This document shows positions 31,785-40,598 of a stretch of 64,000 nt of DNA, piece after piece. How positions within the stretch are numbered: position 1 is the first letter of the stretch; each line of letters begins with the position of its first letter. Where the stretch lies: positions 1 to 64,000 of the forward strand of contig NZ_DASUVO010000047.1 in NCBI RefSeq assembly GCF_036378875.1, in the 5' to 3' direction. The notes under the pieces are model-generated. The model was not told where the DNA came from. It saw only the letters and a list, made by a program, of their open reading frames with translations, and searched no databases. The translations under genes and the position numbers were made by a program. The DNA comes from Actinophytocola sp036378875. Its GTDB lineage: Bacteria; Actinomycetota; Actinomycetes; Mycobacteriales; Pseudonocardiaceae.

Positions 31785-32915
31785 ATGGGCGCCGAAGTGG
31801 TCGTCGAGGGCCTGACGAAGTCCTTCGGGCGCCAGACAATCTGGCGGGACGTCACGTTGACACTCCCCGCGGGCGAGGTCAGCGTCATGCTGGGACCGTC
31901 GGGCACCGGCAAGTCCGTGTTCCTCAAGTCGATCATCGGGCTGCTCAAGCCGGAACGCGGTCGCTGCGAGATCAACGGCGTCGACATCGTCACCTGTTCG
32001 GAGCACAAGCTCTACGAGATCCGCAAACTGTTCGGCGTCCTTTTCCAGGACGGCGCGCTGTTCGGGTCCATGAACCTCTACGACAACGTCGCCTTCCCAC
32101 TTCGTGAGCACACCAGGAAGTCCGAGTCGGAGATCCGGCGGATCGTCCTCGAGAAACTGGAGATGACCGGCCTCGCCGGCGCGGAGAAGAAACTCCCCGG
32201 CGAGATCTCGGGTGGTATGCGCAAGCGGGCCGGGCTCGCGCGGGCGTTGGTGCTGGATCCCGAGATCATCCTGGTCGACGAGCCGGACTCGGGCCTCGAC
32301 CCGGTCCGCACCTCCTACATCTCGCAGCTGCTGATCGACCTGAACACGCAGATCGACGCCACGATCCTGATCGTGTCCCACAACATCAACCTCGCGCGGA
32401 CCGTGCCGGACAACATCGGCATGCTGTTCCGCCGCGAGCTGGTGATGTTCGGCCCGCGCGAGGTGCTGCTCACCAGCGAGGAGCCGGTGGTCAAGCAGTT
32501 CCTCAACGGCTCGCGCATCGGCCCTATCGGCATGTCCGAGGAGAAGGACGAGGCCACGATGGCCGCCGAGCGAGCCCACATCGAGGCCGGGCACCACGAC
32601 GGCGGCACCGAGGACGTCCGCGGTGTGGTGCCACAGGTCCAGCCGACTCCCGGTCTCGGTGAGCGGGGCGCGGTGCGTCGCCGGCAGGACCGCGTCATGC
32701 AGATCCTTCACACGCTGCCGAAGCCGGCGCAGCAGGGCATCATCGACTCGCTGACCGCCGAGGAGCAGGCGCGGTACGGCGTGCGTGCCGGCGCTCTGCG
32801 ACCCAGTCCGCACCCGAGAGACGGCTGGACCGCCGCGTCGGGCGACCTCCGCGACGGCGACCTGGCCAACCTGCCCACCTCGAGCTGGCGCAACACGCCG
32901 GGTGCCGGCGCATGA
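31785..32915 (+). CDS. mkl: Mce-family lipid importer ATPase (MceG/Mkl)
   Basis: A 376-residue ABC ATPase with Walker A GPSGTGKS, Q-loop LFQDGALFGSMNLYDNV (typical of the Mkl/MlaF group), signature ISGGMRKR and Walker B IILVDEPDSGLD. The C-terminal ~110 residues (after KQFLNGSRIGP) are the actinobacterial MceG extension, needed in mycobacteria for stability with YrbE proteins. It energises Mce importers. The ATG at 31785 follows GGGAGGT. In mycobacteria the orthologue lies between rplL and rpoB, away from mce operons; here the mce operon follows directly. Confidence 0.92.
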   Translation: MGAEVVVEGLTKSFGRQTIWRDVTLTLPAGEVSVMLGPSGTGKSVFLKSIIGLLKPERGRCEINGVDIVTCSEHKLYEIRKLFGVLFQDGALFGSMNLYDNVAFPLREHTRKSESEIRRIVLEKLEMTGLAGAEKKLPGEISGGMRKRAGLARALVLDPEIILVDEPDSGLDPVRTSYISQLLIDLNTQIDATILIVSHNINLARTVPDNIGMLFRRELVMFGPREVLLTSEEPVVKQFLNGSRIGPIGMSEEKDEATMAAERAHIEAGHHDGGTEDVRGVVPQVQPTPGLGERGAVRRRQDRVMQILHTLPKPAQQGIIDSLTAEEQARYGVRAGALRPSPHPRDGWTAASGDLRDGDLANLPTSSWRNTPGAGA

Positions 32916-33034
32916 CGGCGCTGCCCGCGTTCGGGCGCGCACGTGTGTCCCACCCCGCCGACTGGCCGCCTGGGCATGGCTTCGGCCCGGATCGGCGCAC
33001 GGGAGTCCCATTCGCTCGCACTGACCGGCAAAAG

Positions 33035-33043
33035 TTGTCCACA
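33035..33043 (+). promoter_or_regulatory. Single consensus DnaA box
   Basis: TTGTCCACA matches the high-GC actinobacterial DnaA box exactly. It lies between mkl and yrbEA, near a possible -10 TACGAT at 33081-33086. One box could bind DnaA as a regulator or titration site; there is no cluster, so this is not an origin. Confidence 0.35.
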
Positions 33044-33213
33044 GGCGCCTTCGACCAGGGGTTTTGTCTGTGTGGCTTGGTACGATGGCCTCGGGGTGGC
33101 CCCCCGGGTACGGGTGGGGGATGCCTACGCAACCATCTGGGGTCGCTGTTCGGCGAAACTGAAATCTTTCGGAGGCCGCGGCTTTTCGCGGGCGTTGTTC
33201 AGCGGGTCGGGCC

Positions 33214-34008
33214 ATGACCAGCCGGACCGCGACCGCGCGCTTTCCCGGTGCCGCGGCGCTGAGGGAGACCGGGCGGCTGTTCGCTCTCGCGCTGGACGTG
33301 GTCGTCCAGACGTTTCGGCGGCCGTTTCAGTTCAGGGAGTTCGTCCAGCAGTGCTGGTTCATCGCCAGCGTCACGATCCTGCCGACCGCACTCGTCGCGA
33401 TTCCCTTCGGTGCGGTCATCGCGTTGCAGCTGGGGTCGTTGATCGTCCAGCTCGGGGCGCAGTCGTTCAACGGGGCCGCCGCCGTGCTCGCCGTGATCCA
33501 GCAGGCCGCGCCGGTCGTCACCGCGCTCATGGTGGCCGGGGCCGGTGGCTCGGCGATCTGTGCCGACCTCGGCGCACGCGCCATCCGCGAGGAGATCGAC
33601 GCCATGGAGGTCCTCGGCGTCAACCCCATCCAACGGCTCGTTGTGCCGAGGGTGCTGGCCGCCATGGTGGTCGCGGTCCTGCTCAACGGGCTGGTCTCCG
33701 TCGTCGGTGTGCTCGGCAGCTATTTCTTCAACGTGGTGCTCCAGGGCGGCACCCCGGGCGCGTACCTGGCGAGCTTCTCGGCCCTCGCGCAGCTTTCGGA
33801 CCTGTGGATCTCCGAGTTCAAGGCGCTGATCTTCGGCTTCATCGCCGGTGTGGTCGCCGCCTACCGGGGGCTCAACCCGAAGGGCGGGCCGAAGGGCGTC
33901 GGGGACGCGGTCAACCAGTCCGTGGTGATCACGTTCCTGCTGCTGTTCTTCGTGAACTTCATCATGACCGCCGTGTACCTGACCGTCGTCCCGCAGAAGG
34001 GGAGCTGA
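33214..34008 (+). CDS. yrbEA: Mce-locus permease YrbEA (MlaE family)
   Basis: A 264-residue MlaE-type integral membrane permease with five to six hydrophobic segments and the family block GAGGSAICADLGARAIREEIDAMEVLGVNPIQRLVVPRVLA. With YrbEB it forms the transmembrane part of the Mce importer, driven by MceG. The start codon is an ATG at 33214; its stop shares one base with the yrbEB start (TGATG). Confidence 0.93.
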   Translation: MTSRTATARFPGAAALRETGRLFALALDVVVQTFRRPFQFREFVQQCWFIASVTILPTALVAIPFGAVIALQLGSLIVQLGAQSFNGAAAVLAVIQQAAPVVTALMVAGAGGSAICADLGARAIREEIDAMEVLGVNPIQRLVVPRVLAAMVVAVLLNGLVSVVGVLGSYFFNVVLQGGTPGAYLASFSALAQLSDLWISEFKALIFGFIAGVVAAYRGLNPKGGPKGVGDAVNQSVVITFLLLFFVNFIMTAVYLTVVPQKGS

Positions 34009-34826
34009 TGCGGCGCATCGTCAACGCACCTCTGGGCTGGCTCGACACGCTCGGCGACCAGATGTCCTTCTACCTGCGTGCGCTCGCCTGGATCCCACGC
34101 ACGCTGCGTCGCTACCTGCGCGAGACCATGCGCATCCTCGCCGAGGTCAGCTTCGGCTCCGGTGCGCTCGCCGTCATCGGCGGCACGATCGGCGTGATGG
34201 TCGGCATGACCGTCTTCACCGGCACGGTCGTCGGTCTGCAGGGTTACGCGGCACTGGACCAGATCGGCACGGCCGCGTTCTCCGGCTTCGCGTCCGCCTA
34301 CATCAACACCCGCGAGATCGCGCCGCTCGTCGCGGGCCTGGCGCTGTCGGCCACGGTCGGTGCGGGCTTCACCGCACAGCTCGGCGCCATGCGGATCTCC
34401 GAGGAGATCGACGCGCTCGAGGTGATGGGCGTGCCGAGCCTGCCGTTCCTGGTGACCACGCGGATCATCGCCGGCTTCATCGCGGTCATCCCGCTGTACA
34501 TCATCGGCCTGCTGTCCAGCTATCTCGCGTCCCGCTCGATCGTCGTCTACTACTACGGCCAGTCGGCGGGCACCTACGACCACTACTTCAACCTGTTCCT
34601 ACCGCCGCAGGACGTGTTCTGGTCCTTCGGCAAGGTGCTTATCTTCAGCGTGGTGATCATCCTCGTGCACTGCTACTACGGCTACCGCGCGTCCGGCGGC
34701 CCGGCGGGCGTCGGCGTGGCGGTGGGGCGCTCGGTGCGGACGACGATCGTCACCGCAGCGGTGCTGAACTTCTTCATCGGCTTCGCCGTCTGGGGCACGA
34801 ACGTGACGGTGAGGATCGCGGGATGA
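34008..34826 (+). CDS. yrbEB: Mce-locus permease YrbEB (MlaE family)
   Basis: A 272-residue second MlaE-type permease, paralogous to YrbEA. The conserved block is GLALSATVGAGFTAQLGAMRISEEIDALEVMGVPSLPFLVTTR, and the C-terminal membrane helix ends GFAVWGTNVTVRIAG. It pairs with YrbEA as the channel of the lipid importer. The stop codon lies inside a 25-bp repeat element that links it to mceA. Confidence 0.93.
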   Translation: MRRIVNAPLGWLDTLGDQMSFYLRALAWIPRTLRRYLRETMRILAEVSFGSGALAVIGGTIGVMVGMTVFTGTVVGLQGYAALDQIGTAAFSGFASAYINTREIAPLVAGLALSATVGAGFTAQLGAMRISEEIDALEVMGVPSLPFLVTTRIIAGFIAVIPLYIIGLLSSYLASRSIVVYYYGQSAGTYDHYFNLFLPPQDVFWSFGKVLIFSVVIILVHCYYGYRASGGPAGVGVAVGRSVRTTIVTAAVLNFFIGFAVWGTNVTVRIAG

Positions 34827-34847
34827 GCGAGCTTGCGAGCGAATCAT
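34823..34847. repeat. Dispersed palindrome-like element joining yrbEB and mceA
   Basis: ATGAGCGAGCTTGCGAGCG followed by AATCAT starts on the yrbEB stop and ends on the mceA ATG. A closely similar element, on the other strand, lies at 56442-56468 in the ABC-exporter/kinase intergenic region. Confidence 0.6.
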
Positions 34848-36222
34848 GGATACCGCGGCAGAACCGAGCCTGCGAGGTAATGCCGTGAGGCAGGGAATCT
34901 GGGCCACGGTCCGGCGTCGCTTCCTCGGCGTCGGCTTCCTCGTCGTGATCGCCGCGCTCGTGAGCCTCTCGATCGCCATGTACAACAAGGCTTTCACGCC
35001 CGTGGTGAACGTGAAGCTCACCACCGACAAGGTCGGCAACCAGCTGCAGGTGCTCGGCGATGTCAAGGTGCGCGGCCTGATCGTCGGTTCCATCCGGCAG
35101 ATCACGCCGACCACGCGCGGCGCCGAGCTGGACCTCGCCATCGATCCGGACAAGGCCGACCTCATCCCTCGCAACGTGACAGCGCGGTTCATCCCCAAGA
35201 CCCTGTTCGGCGACCGGTACGTGGCCCTCCAGATCCCGGAGGACCCGGCCAGGGACCACCTGGGTGACGGCGACCTCATCCAGCAGGACACGTCCGCGCC
35301 GGCTGTCGAGCTGTCCCAGGCACTCGACCACCTGCTCCCGGTGCTGCAGGCCGTCCAGCCGCAGAAGCTGTCGACCACGCTGACCGCGATCTCGACCGCC
35401 CTGGACGGCAGGGGCGCGCAGCTCGGCCAGACGCTGGTGGAGCTGGGCAAGCTGGTCGACGAGATCAACCCGCACGTACCGCAGCTGACCCACGACCTGC
35501 AGGCGCTCGTCGACGTCAGCGACACCTACTCGGAGGCGATCCCGGACTTCGTCGACGCCCTCGACGACCTGACCGTCACCTCGCGGACGATCTACGAGCA
35601 GCGGGACAACCTGAACACGTTGTTCGCCGACATGACCACGGCCGGCCGTGACCTGGAGTCGTTCCTGCGTGCCAACTCCGACAACATGATCCGCCTGGCC
35701 GACAGCAGCAGGGACACGCTCGAGGTTCTCGCCAAGTACGCGCCGTCCTACCCCTGCTTCCTCAAGCAGATGGCGTCCCTGGTCGATGCGGCGAAGCCGG
35801 TGTTCGGCGCCGGCACCAACCAACCCGGCCTGCACGCGACCATCGAGATCGTCGTCGACAAGGGCAAGTACGAGCCGGGCAAGGACACCCCGGAGTTCGA
35901 CGAGCACCGCGGCCCACGCTGCTACGACCCGGCACAGATGGGCGACCCGTTCCCGGACCAGCCGCCGGACGGCCCGCTGCGGGACGGCACCTCGCGTGGT
36001 TCGGCGAGCAAGACCCAGCAGAACGGCCTGCTGCCGAACGACGACTCGACCTCGCCGAACGCCTTCACGGCCGCCGACTCGATCGCCAACACCCCGGAGG
36101 AGGCCGAGTTCCTGGCCCAGCTGATCGGTCCCGGCATGGGGTTGTCGTCCTCGCAGGTGCCCAGCTGGTCCACGCTGCTGCTCGGCCCGCTGTTCCGTGG
36201 GGCGGAGGTGACCGTGAAATGA
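34846..36222 (+). CDS. mceA: Mce family protein A
   Basis: A 458-residue MCE protein: N-terminal signal anchor (RFLGVGFLVVIAALVSLSIAMYNKAF), MCE/MlaD domain to about residue 125 (VKVRGLIVGSIRQI ... LFGDRYVALQIPED), a long helical coiled region and a variable Pro/Asp-rich C-terminus. Such proteins assemble as hexamers spanning the periplasm-like space and bind lipids or sterols. The ATG lies 20 bp after the yrbEB stop; its stop overlaps mceB (ATGA). Confidence 0.93.
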   Translation: MDTAAEPSLRGNAVRQGIWATVRRRFLGVGFLVVIAALVSLSIAMYNKAFTPVVNVKLTTDKVGNQLQVLGDVKVRGLIVGSIRQITPTTRGAELDLAIDPDKADLIPRNVTARFIPKTLFGDRYVALQIPEDPARDHLGDGDLIQQDTSAPAVELSQALDHLLPVLQAVQPQKLSTTLTAISTALDGRGAQLGQTLVELGKLVDEINPHVPQLTHDLQALVDVSDTYSEAIPDFVDALDDLTVTSRTIYEQRDNLNTLFADMTTAGRDLESFLRANSDNMIRLADSSRDTLEVLAKYAPSYPCFLKQMASLVDAAKPVFGAGTNQPGLHATIEIVVDKGKYEPGKDTPEFDEHRGPRCYDPAQMGDPFPDQPPDGPLRDGTSRGSASKTQQNGLLPNDDSTSPNAFTAADSIANTPEEAEFLAQLIGPGMGLSSSQVPSWSTLLLGPLFRGAEVTVK

Positions 36223-37253
36223 GGGGGATTGCCGCGCCGCTGGTCAAGCTCGGGATCTTCACCGTGGTCACGATCGCCGCGACCGCGCTGCTCGCGATCA
36301 GCATCGCCAACGTGGACCTGTCAGACACGTCGGACTACAAGGCCCGCTTCACCGACGCCACCCTCGTGCTCCCCGGCGACGAGGTGCGGATCGCCGGCGT
36401 GCGGGTCGGCCAGGTCGAGGACGTCGGCATCGTCGACCGCAAGCAGGCCGAGGTGACCTTCTCGGTTGGCGCAGGCCGGACGCTGCCGAAGAACGTCATC
36501 GCGCAGATCAAGTTCCGCAACCTGGTCGGCCAGCGGTACATCTCGCTGTCGCAGGGCAGCGGCGGCAACCCCAACGCCGTGCTGCGGCCAGGCGAGACGA
36601 TCCCGCTGAAGCAGACGCGGCCCGCCCTCGACCTGACCGAGCTGTTCAACGGCTTCAAGCCGCTGCTCCGCGCGTTGTCGCCGGACGACGTCAACAAGCT
36701 GTCGTACGAGATCATCCAGGTCCTGCAGGGAGAAGGCGGCACGGTCGAGTCGCTGCTCGCCCACACCGCGTCGCTGACCTCCACGATCGCCGGCAAGGAC
36801 CAGGTGATCGGTCAGGTCATCGACAACCTCAACACCGCGCTGACCGCGATCAACCAGCGCGGGGAGAAGCTGTCGAACCTGATCGTGACCGTGCAGCAGC
36901 TGGTGTCCGGGCTGGCGGCGGACCGGGAGCCGATCGGCGACGCGATCCAGGCGCTCGGCGGCCTCACGGAGACCACGGCCGGCCTGCTCGACGAGGCCCG
37001 CGAGCCGCTGAAGGCGGACATCGCGGCACTGGGTGGGCTCGTCGGCAACCTCAACGACAGCGAGTCGGTGGTGGAGCACTTCATCCAGTTCCTGCCGCAG
37101 AAGACCGCCACGCTGACCCGGCTGGTGAGCTACGGCTCCTGGTTCAACTTCTACCTCTGCTCCGCGGAGGGTTCCGTCGGCCTACCGGGGATCGTCACCC
37201 AGCCCGTCGACATCCCGATCTCCTCGGCGAGCTCGGAGAGGTGCACCCGATGA
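36219..37253 (+). CDS. mceB: Mce family protein B
   Basis: A 344-residue MCE protein with N-terminal anchor (LVKLGIFTVVTIAATALLAISIANVDL), the MCE domain with DEVRIAGVRVGQVEDVGIVD and FRNLVGQRYISLSQG, and a helical C-terminal part ending in two Cys (YLCSAEGS, SERCTR). It overlaps mceA and mceC by ATGA, so all subunits are translated in series, consistent with a fixed-ratio hexamer. Confidence 0.92.
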   Translation: MRGIAAPLVKLGIFTVVTIAATALLAISIANVDLSDTSDYKARFTDATLVLPGDEVRIAGVRVGQVEDVGIVDRKQAEVTFSVGAGRTLPKNVIAQIKFRNLVGQRYISLSQGSGGNPNAVLRPGETIPLKQTRPALDLTELFNGFKPLLRALSPDDVNKLSYEIIQVLQGEGGTVESLLAHTASLTSTIAGKDQVIGQVIDNLNTALTAINQRGEKLSNLIVTVQQLVSGLAADREPIGDAIQALGGLTETTAGLLDEAREPLKADIAALGGLVGNLNDSESVVEHFIQFLPQKTATLTRLVSYGSWFNFYLCSAEGSVGLPGIVTQPVDIPISSASSERCTR

Positions 37254-38245
37254 GGTCTTTTCGTTCCCGCAACCCGATCCCGATCGGCGTCTCCGGCATC
37301 GTGGTGATCGCGCTCGGGCTCACTGTGGCCATGTTCTCCGACGACCTGCCGATCATCGGCGGTGGCACCAGCTACTCGGCCGAGTTCAGCGAGGCGGCCG
37401 GGCTGGCGCCGGACGACGAGGTGCGCATCGCCGGGGTGAAGGTCGGCAAGGTGTCCGACGTGTCGCTGGACGGCGCCAACGTGGTGGTGACGTTCAAGGT
37501 CAAGGACGCCTGGGTCGGCGACCAGAGCAGCGCGGCCATCAAGATCAAGAACGTGCTTGGCCAGAAGTACCTGTCCGTGGAGCCGGACGGCCGGGAGGTG
37601 CTCGACCCGGCCACGCCCATCCCGCGCAACCGCACGGTCGCGCCATACGACGTGCTGGAGGCGTTCCGCGGGTTGGCCGAAACCACCAACGACATCGACA
37701 CCACACAGCTCGCGCAGAGCTTCGAGGTCATCGCCGAGACGTTCGGCGACACCCCGGACGACGTGCGGGGCGCCTTGACCGGCCTGCAGCAGCTGTCGCA
37801 GACGATCTCCAGCCGCGACCAGCAGCTCGCCACGCTCCTGTCCAACACCAGGAAGATCAGCGACACGCTCGCCGACCGGGACGCGGAGGTCGTGAAGCTC
37901 CTGCAGGACGGCAACCTGCTGCTGGAGGAGTTGGGCCGCCGCCGCGAGGCCATCAGCACGCTGCTCGACGGCACGCGGGCGCTCGCGACCGAGCTGCAGG
38001 GCCTGGTCGCCGACAACCAGCAGCAGCTCGGCCCGGTCCTGCAGAGCCTCGACCAGCTGACCGGCATGCTGCAACGCAACCAGGACGCGCTCGGTCAGGG
38101 CATCAAGAACCTGGGTCCGTTCATCCGGCTGTTCAACAACGCGGTCGGCAACGGGCGCTGGTTCGACAACTACATCTGCGGGCTGCTTCCGCCACCACTT
38201 GGCCCCGTCAACCAGCAGGGCTGCCTCGGGGAGGCGTCACGATGA
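37250..38245 (+). CDS. mceC: Mce family protein C
   Basis: A 331-residue MCE protein. The start is the ATG at 37250 (MRSFRSRNPIPIGVSG), which overlaps the mceB stop as ATGA. N-terminal anchor, MCE domain (DEVRIAGVKVGKVSDVSLDG ... VLGQKYLSVEPDG), then a helical segment and a C-terminal Cys pair (YICGLLP, QGCLGE). The stop overlaps mceD. Confidence 0.92.
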   Translation: MRSFRSRNPIPIGVSGIVVIALGLTVAMFSDDLPIIGGGTSYSAEFSEAAGLAPDDEVRIAGVKVGKVSDVSLDGANVVVTFKVKDAWVGDQSSAAIKIKNVLGQKYLSVEPDGREVLDPATPIPRNRTVAPYDVLEAFRGLAETTNDIDTTQLAQSFEVIAETFGDTPDDVRGALTGLQQLSQTISSRDQQLATLLSNTRKISDTLADRDAEVVKLLQDGNLLLEELGRRREAISTLLDGTRALATELQGLVADNQQQLGPVLQSLDQLTGMLQRNQDALGQGIKNLGPFIRLFNNAVGNGRWFDNYICGLLPPPLGPVNQQGCLGEASR

Positions 38246-39420
38246 GCTTCGCATCCCGATTAGGGCGGGACCTCACCCGCGCCGTCTCCATCTCCGTCGT
38301 GTTGGGCCTGCTGGTGGCGTTCTTCCTGTGGTGGACGCTCGTCGATGGCAACCAGCGGCGCTACTCGGCCGTGTTCACCGGCGTCGTCGGTCTGTACGAG
38401 GACAACGACGTGCGGATCCTCGGCGTCAAGGTCGGCCACGTCGACAAGGTCACCCCGGAGGGCGACACCGTCCGCGTCGACATGTTGGTGGACCGCACGG
38501 TGAAGATCCCGTCCGCGGCCAAGGCCGTGATCGTCGCGCCGTCGCTGGTCAGCGACCGGTACGTGCAGTTCACGCCGGTCTACACCGGCGGGGCGGCGAT
38601 GTCGGAGGGCACCGTCCTGCCGAAGGAGCGCACCGCGACGCCCCTGGAGGTCGACGACCTGTACGCGAGCCTCAACCGGGTCAGCGTCACGCTCGGCCCG
38701 AACGGGGTGAACCGCAACGGCGCGCTCGCGGACCTGCTGAACACGCTCGCCGCCAACCTCGATGGCAACGGCGCGGCGATGAACGAGACCATCACGCAGC
38801 TCTCGAAGGCCGCGAAGACGTTGTCCGGCAGCGACGAGGACCTGTTCGCGACGCTCGACAACCTGCAGAAGTTCACCTCGGCGCTCGCCGAGAGCGACGA
38901 TGCCGTGAACGAGTTCAGCGAGCAGGCAGCCGACGTCACCCAGTTCCTCGCCGACGAGCGCGGTGACCTGGCCGAGGCCGTGAAGCAACTCGGCATCGCG
39001 CTGGGCGTGGTGCAGCAGTTCATCAACGACAACCGCGCGCACCTCAAGACCAACGTCGACAAGCTGGCGACGATCACCCAGGTCCTGGTCGACCAGCGGG
39101 CGGCGCTCGCGGAGTTCGGCGACATCGCGCCGGTCGCGCTGTCCAACATCATCAACGCCTACAACGGCTCGTCCGGCACGCTCGACGCCCGCGCGGACCT
39201 CAACGAGCTGGCCCAGCCGCCGATCGTGGCCGTCTGCAACCTGGTCAAGCAGGTCACGCCGAACGAGCTGCCGCAGGTGCTCGCCGACACGTGTGCGGAG
39301 CTCCAGCCGGTACTGGACGGCGTGGTGAAGCTGCCGTCGGCGGCGGACGTGCTGACCGCGCTGCAGAACGGCACGGCCCCGGCGCTGCCGATCCCCGGCA
39401 CGATCGAGGGGGGCAACTGA
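38242..39420 (+). CDS. mceD: Mce family protein D
   Basis: A 392-residue MCE protein with anchor (LTRAVSISVVLGLLVAFFLWWTLV), MCE domain (NDVRILGVKVGHVDKVTPEG ... LVSDRYVQFTPVYTGG) and a long helical region, ending with Cys residues and the Pro-rich APALPIPGTIEGGN. Start overlaps mceC (ATGA) and the stop shares one base with mceE (TGATG). Confidence 0.92.
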   Translation: MSFASRLGRDLTRAVSISVVLGLLVAFFLWWTLVDGNQRRYSAVFTGVVGLYEDNDVRILGVKVGHVDKVTPEGDTVRVDMLVDRTVKIPSAAKAVIVAPSLVSDRYVQFTPVYTGGAAMSEGTVLPKERTATPLEVDDLYASLNRVSVTLGPNGVNRNGALADLLNTLAANLDGNGAAMNETITQLSKAAKTLSGSDEDLFATLDNLQKFTSALAESDDAVNEFSEQAADVTQFLADERGDLAEAVKQLGIALGVVQQFINDNRAHLKTNVDKLATITQVLVDQRAALAEFGDIAPVALSNIINAYNGSSGTLDARADLNELAQPPIVAVCNLVKQVTPNELPQVLADTCAELQPVLDGVVKLPSAADVLTALQNGTAPALPIPGTIEGGN

Positions 39421-40598
39421 TGCGAAGGCTCCTCCCCGTTCTCGCCGCGGTGTTGGCGCTCACGAGCTGCAGCTCCTTCAACGGCATCTACGACGTCCCG
39501 CTGCCAGGCGGCGCCGACCTCGGCGACCACCCGTACACGGTGAAGGCCAACTTCCGGGACGTGCTGGACCTGGTGCCGCAGTCCGGGGTGAAGGTCAACG
39601 AGGTGCCCGTCGGCCGGGTCGAGGACATCCAGCTCGCGCCGGACGGTTGGACCGCCCAGGTGACGATGCGGGTCAACGGCGACGTCGAACTGCCCGCGAA
39701 CGCGCTCGCCATGCTGCGTCAGTCCAGCCTCCTCGGCGAGAAGTACGTCGAGCTGTCCGCGCCGCCGGAGAACGAGGCGCAGGGCAGGCTGGCGAACGGC
39801 GCGGTGATCCCGCTGGCGCGGACCAACCGCAACACCGAGATCGAGGAGGTGCTCGGCGCGTTGTCCATGCTGCTCAACGGCGGTGGCGTCGAGCAGCTGC
39901 AGAACATCGCGCAGGAGCTGAACAACGCTCTCGAAGGGCGCGAGCCGGACCTGCGCGCCACGCTGTCCAGTGTGGACACTTTGGTGTCTACTTTGGACGA
40001 GAGTAGGTCCGACATCACGCGTGCGATCGACGGCGTGAACGAGCTGGCGAACACCCTCGCCGCCGAGAAGGACCAGCTCGCCGGCGCCATCGACTCGCTC
40101 GGCCCCGGCCTGGAAGTGCTGAGCCAGCAACGCACCCAGCTCGTGACCATGCTGCAGACGCTGGACTCGCTGTCCGACGTCGCCGTGGACACGGTGAACG
40201 CGAGCCAGGAGGACATCGTCGCCGACCTGAAGGCGCTCACGCCGACACTGCAGAAGCTGGGCGAGGCAGGCGCCGATCTGCCCAAGTCACTGGAGATCCT
40301 GTTCACCATCCCGTTCACGGACGAGGCGATGAACGGCGTGAAGGGCGACTACTTCAACCTGTACGCCAAGATCGACCTGAACCTGCAGACGATCGTGGAC
40401 AACCTGTCCCGCAGCCGGCGCAACCCGTTGGAGAACGTGCCGATCCTCGGTGACCTCCTCGGCGCGTCGGAGGGCGGGGCGGCCGGTCCACTGCTGCCGT
40501 TGCCGATCGTCGGCGGGACCTCGCAGCCGGGGCAGCCGTCCGGGGACTCGGATCTCGGCGGTCTGCTCGGCGGTCTGCTCGGGGGAGGTGGCAACTAG
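39420..40598 (+). CDS. mceE: Mce family lipoprotein E (LprK-like)
   Basis: A 392-residue MCE protein that is a lipoprotein: MRRLLPVLAAVLALTSCSS has a type II signal peptide with lipobox LTSC. This matches the fifth Mce subunit (LprK in mycobacterial Mce1). The MCE domain (SGVKVNEVPVGRVEDIQL ... LLGEKYVELSAPPE), helical region and Gly-rich tail (GGLLGGLLGGGGN) follow. The start at 39420 is fixed by the signal peptide and by the TGATG overlap with mceD. Confidence 0.93.
   Translation: MRRLLPVLAAVLALTSCSSFNGIYDVPLPGGADLGDHPYTVKANFRDVLDLVPQSGVKVNEVPVGRVEDIQLAPDGWTAQVTMRVNGDVELPANALAMLRQSSLLGEKYVELSAPPENEAQGRLANGAVIPLARTNRNTEIEEVLGALSMLLNGGGVEQLQNIAQELNNALEGREPDLRATLSSVDTLVSTLDESRSDITRAIDGVNELANTLAAEKDQLAGAIDSLGPGLEVLSQQRTQLVTMLQTLDSLSDVAVDTVNASQEDIVADLKALTPTLQKLGEAGADLPKSLEILFTIPFTDEAMNGVKGDYFNLYAKIDLNLQTIVDNLSRSRRNPLENVPILGDLLGASEGGAAGPLLPLPIVGGTSQPGQPSGDSDLGGLLGGLLGGGGN

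Noticed and set aside
33035..33043. Replication origin at the DnaA box
   Set aside because: A single box, no dnaA/dnaN/gyrB nearby and no AT-rich unwinding region.
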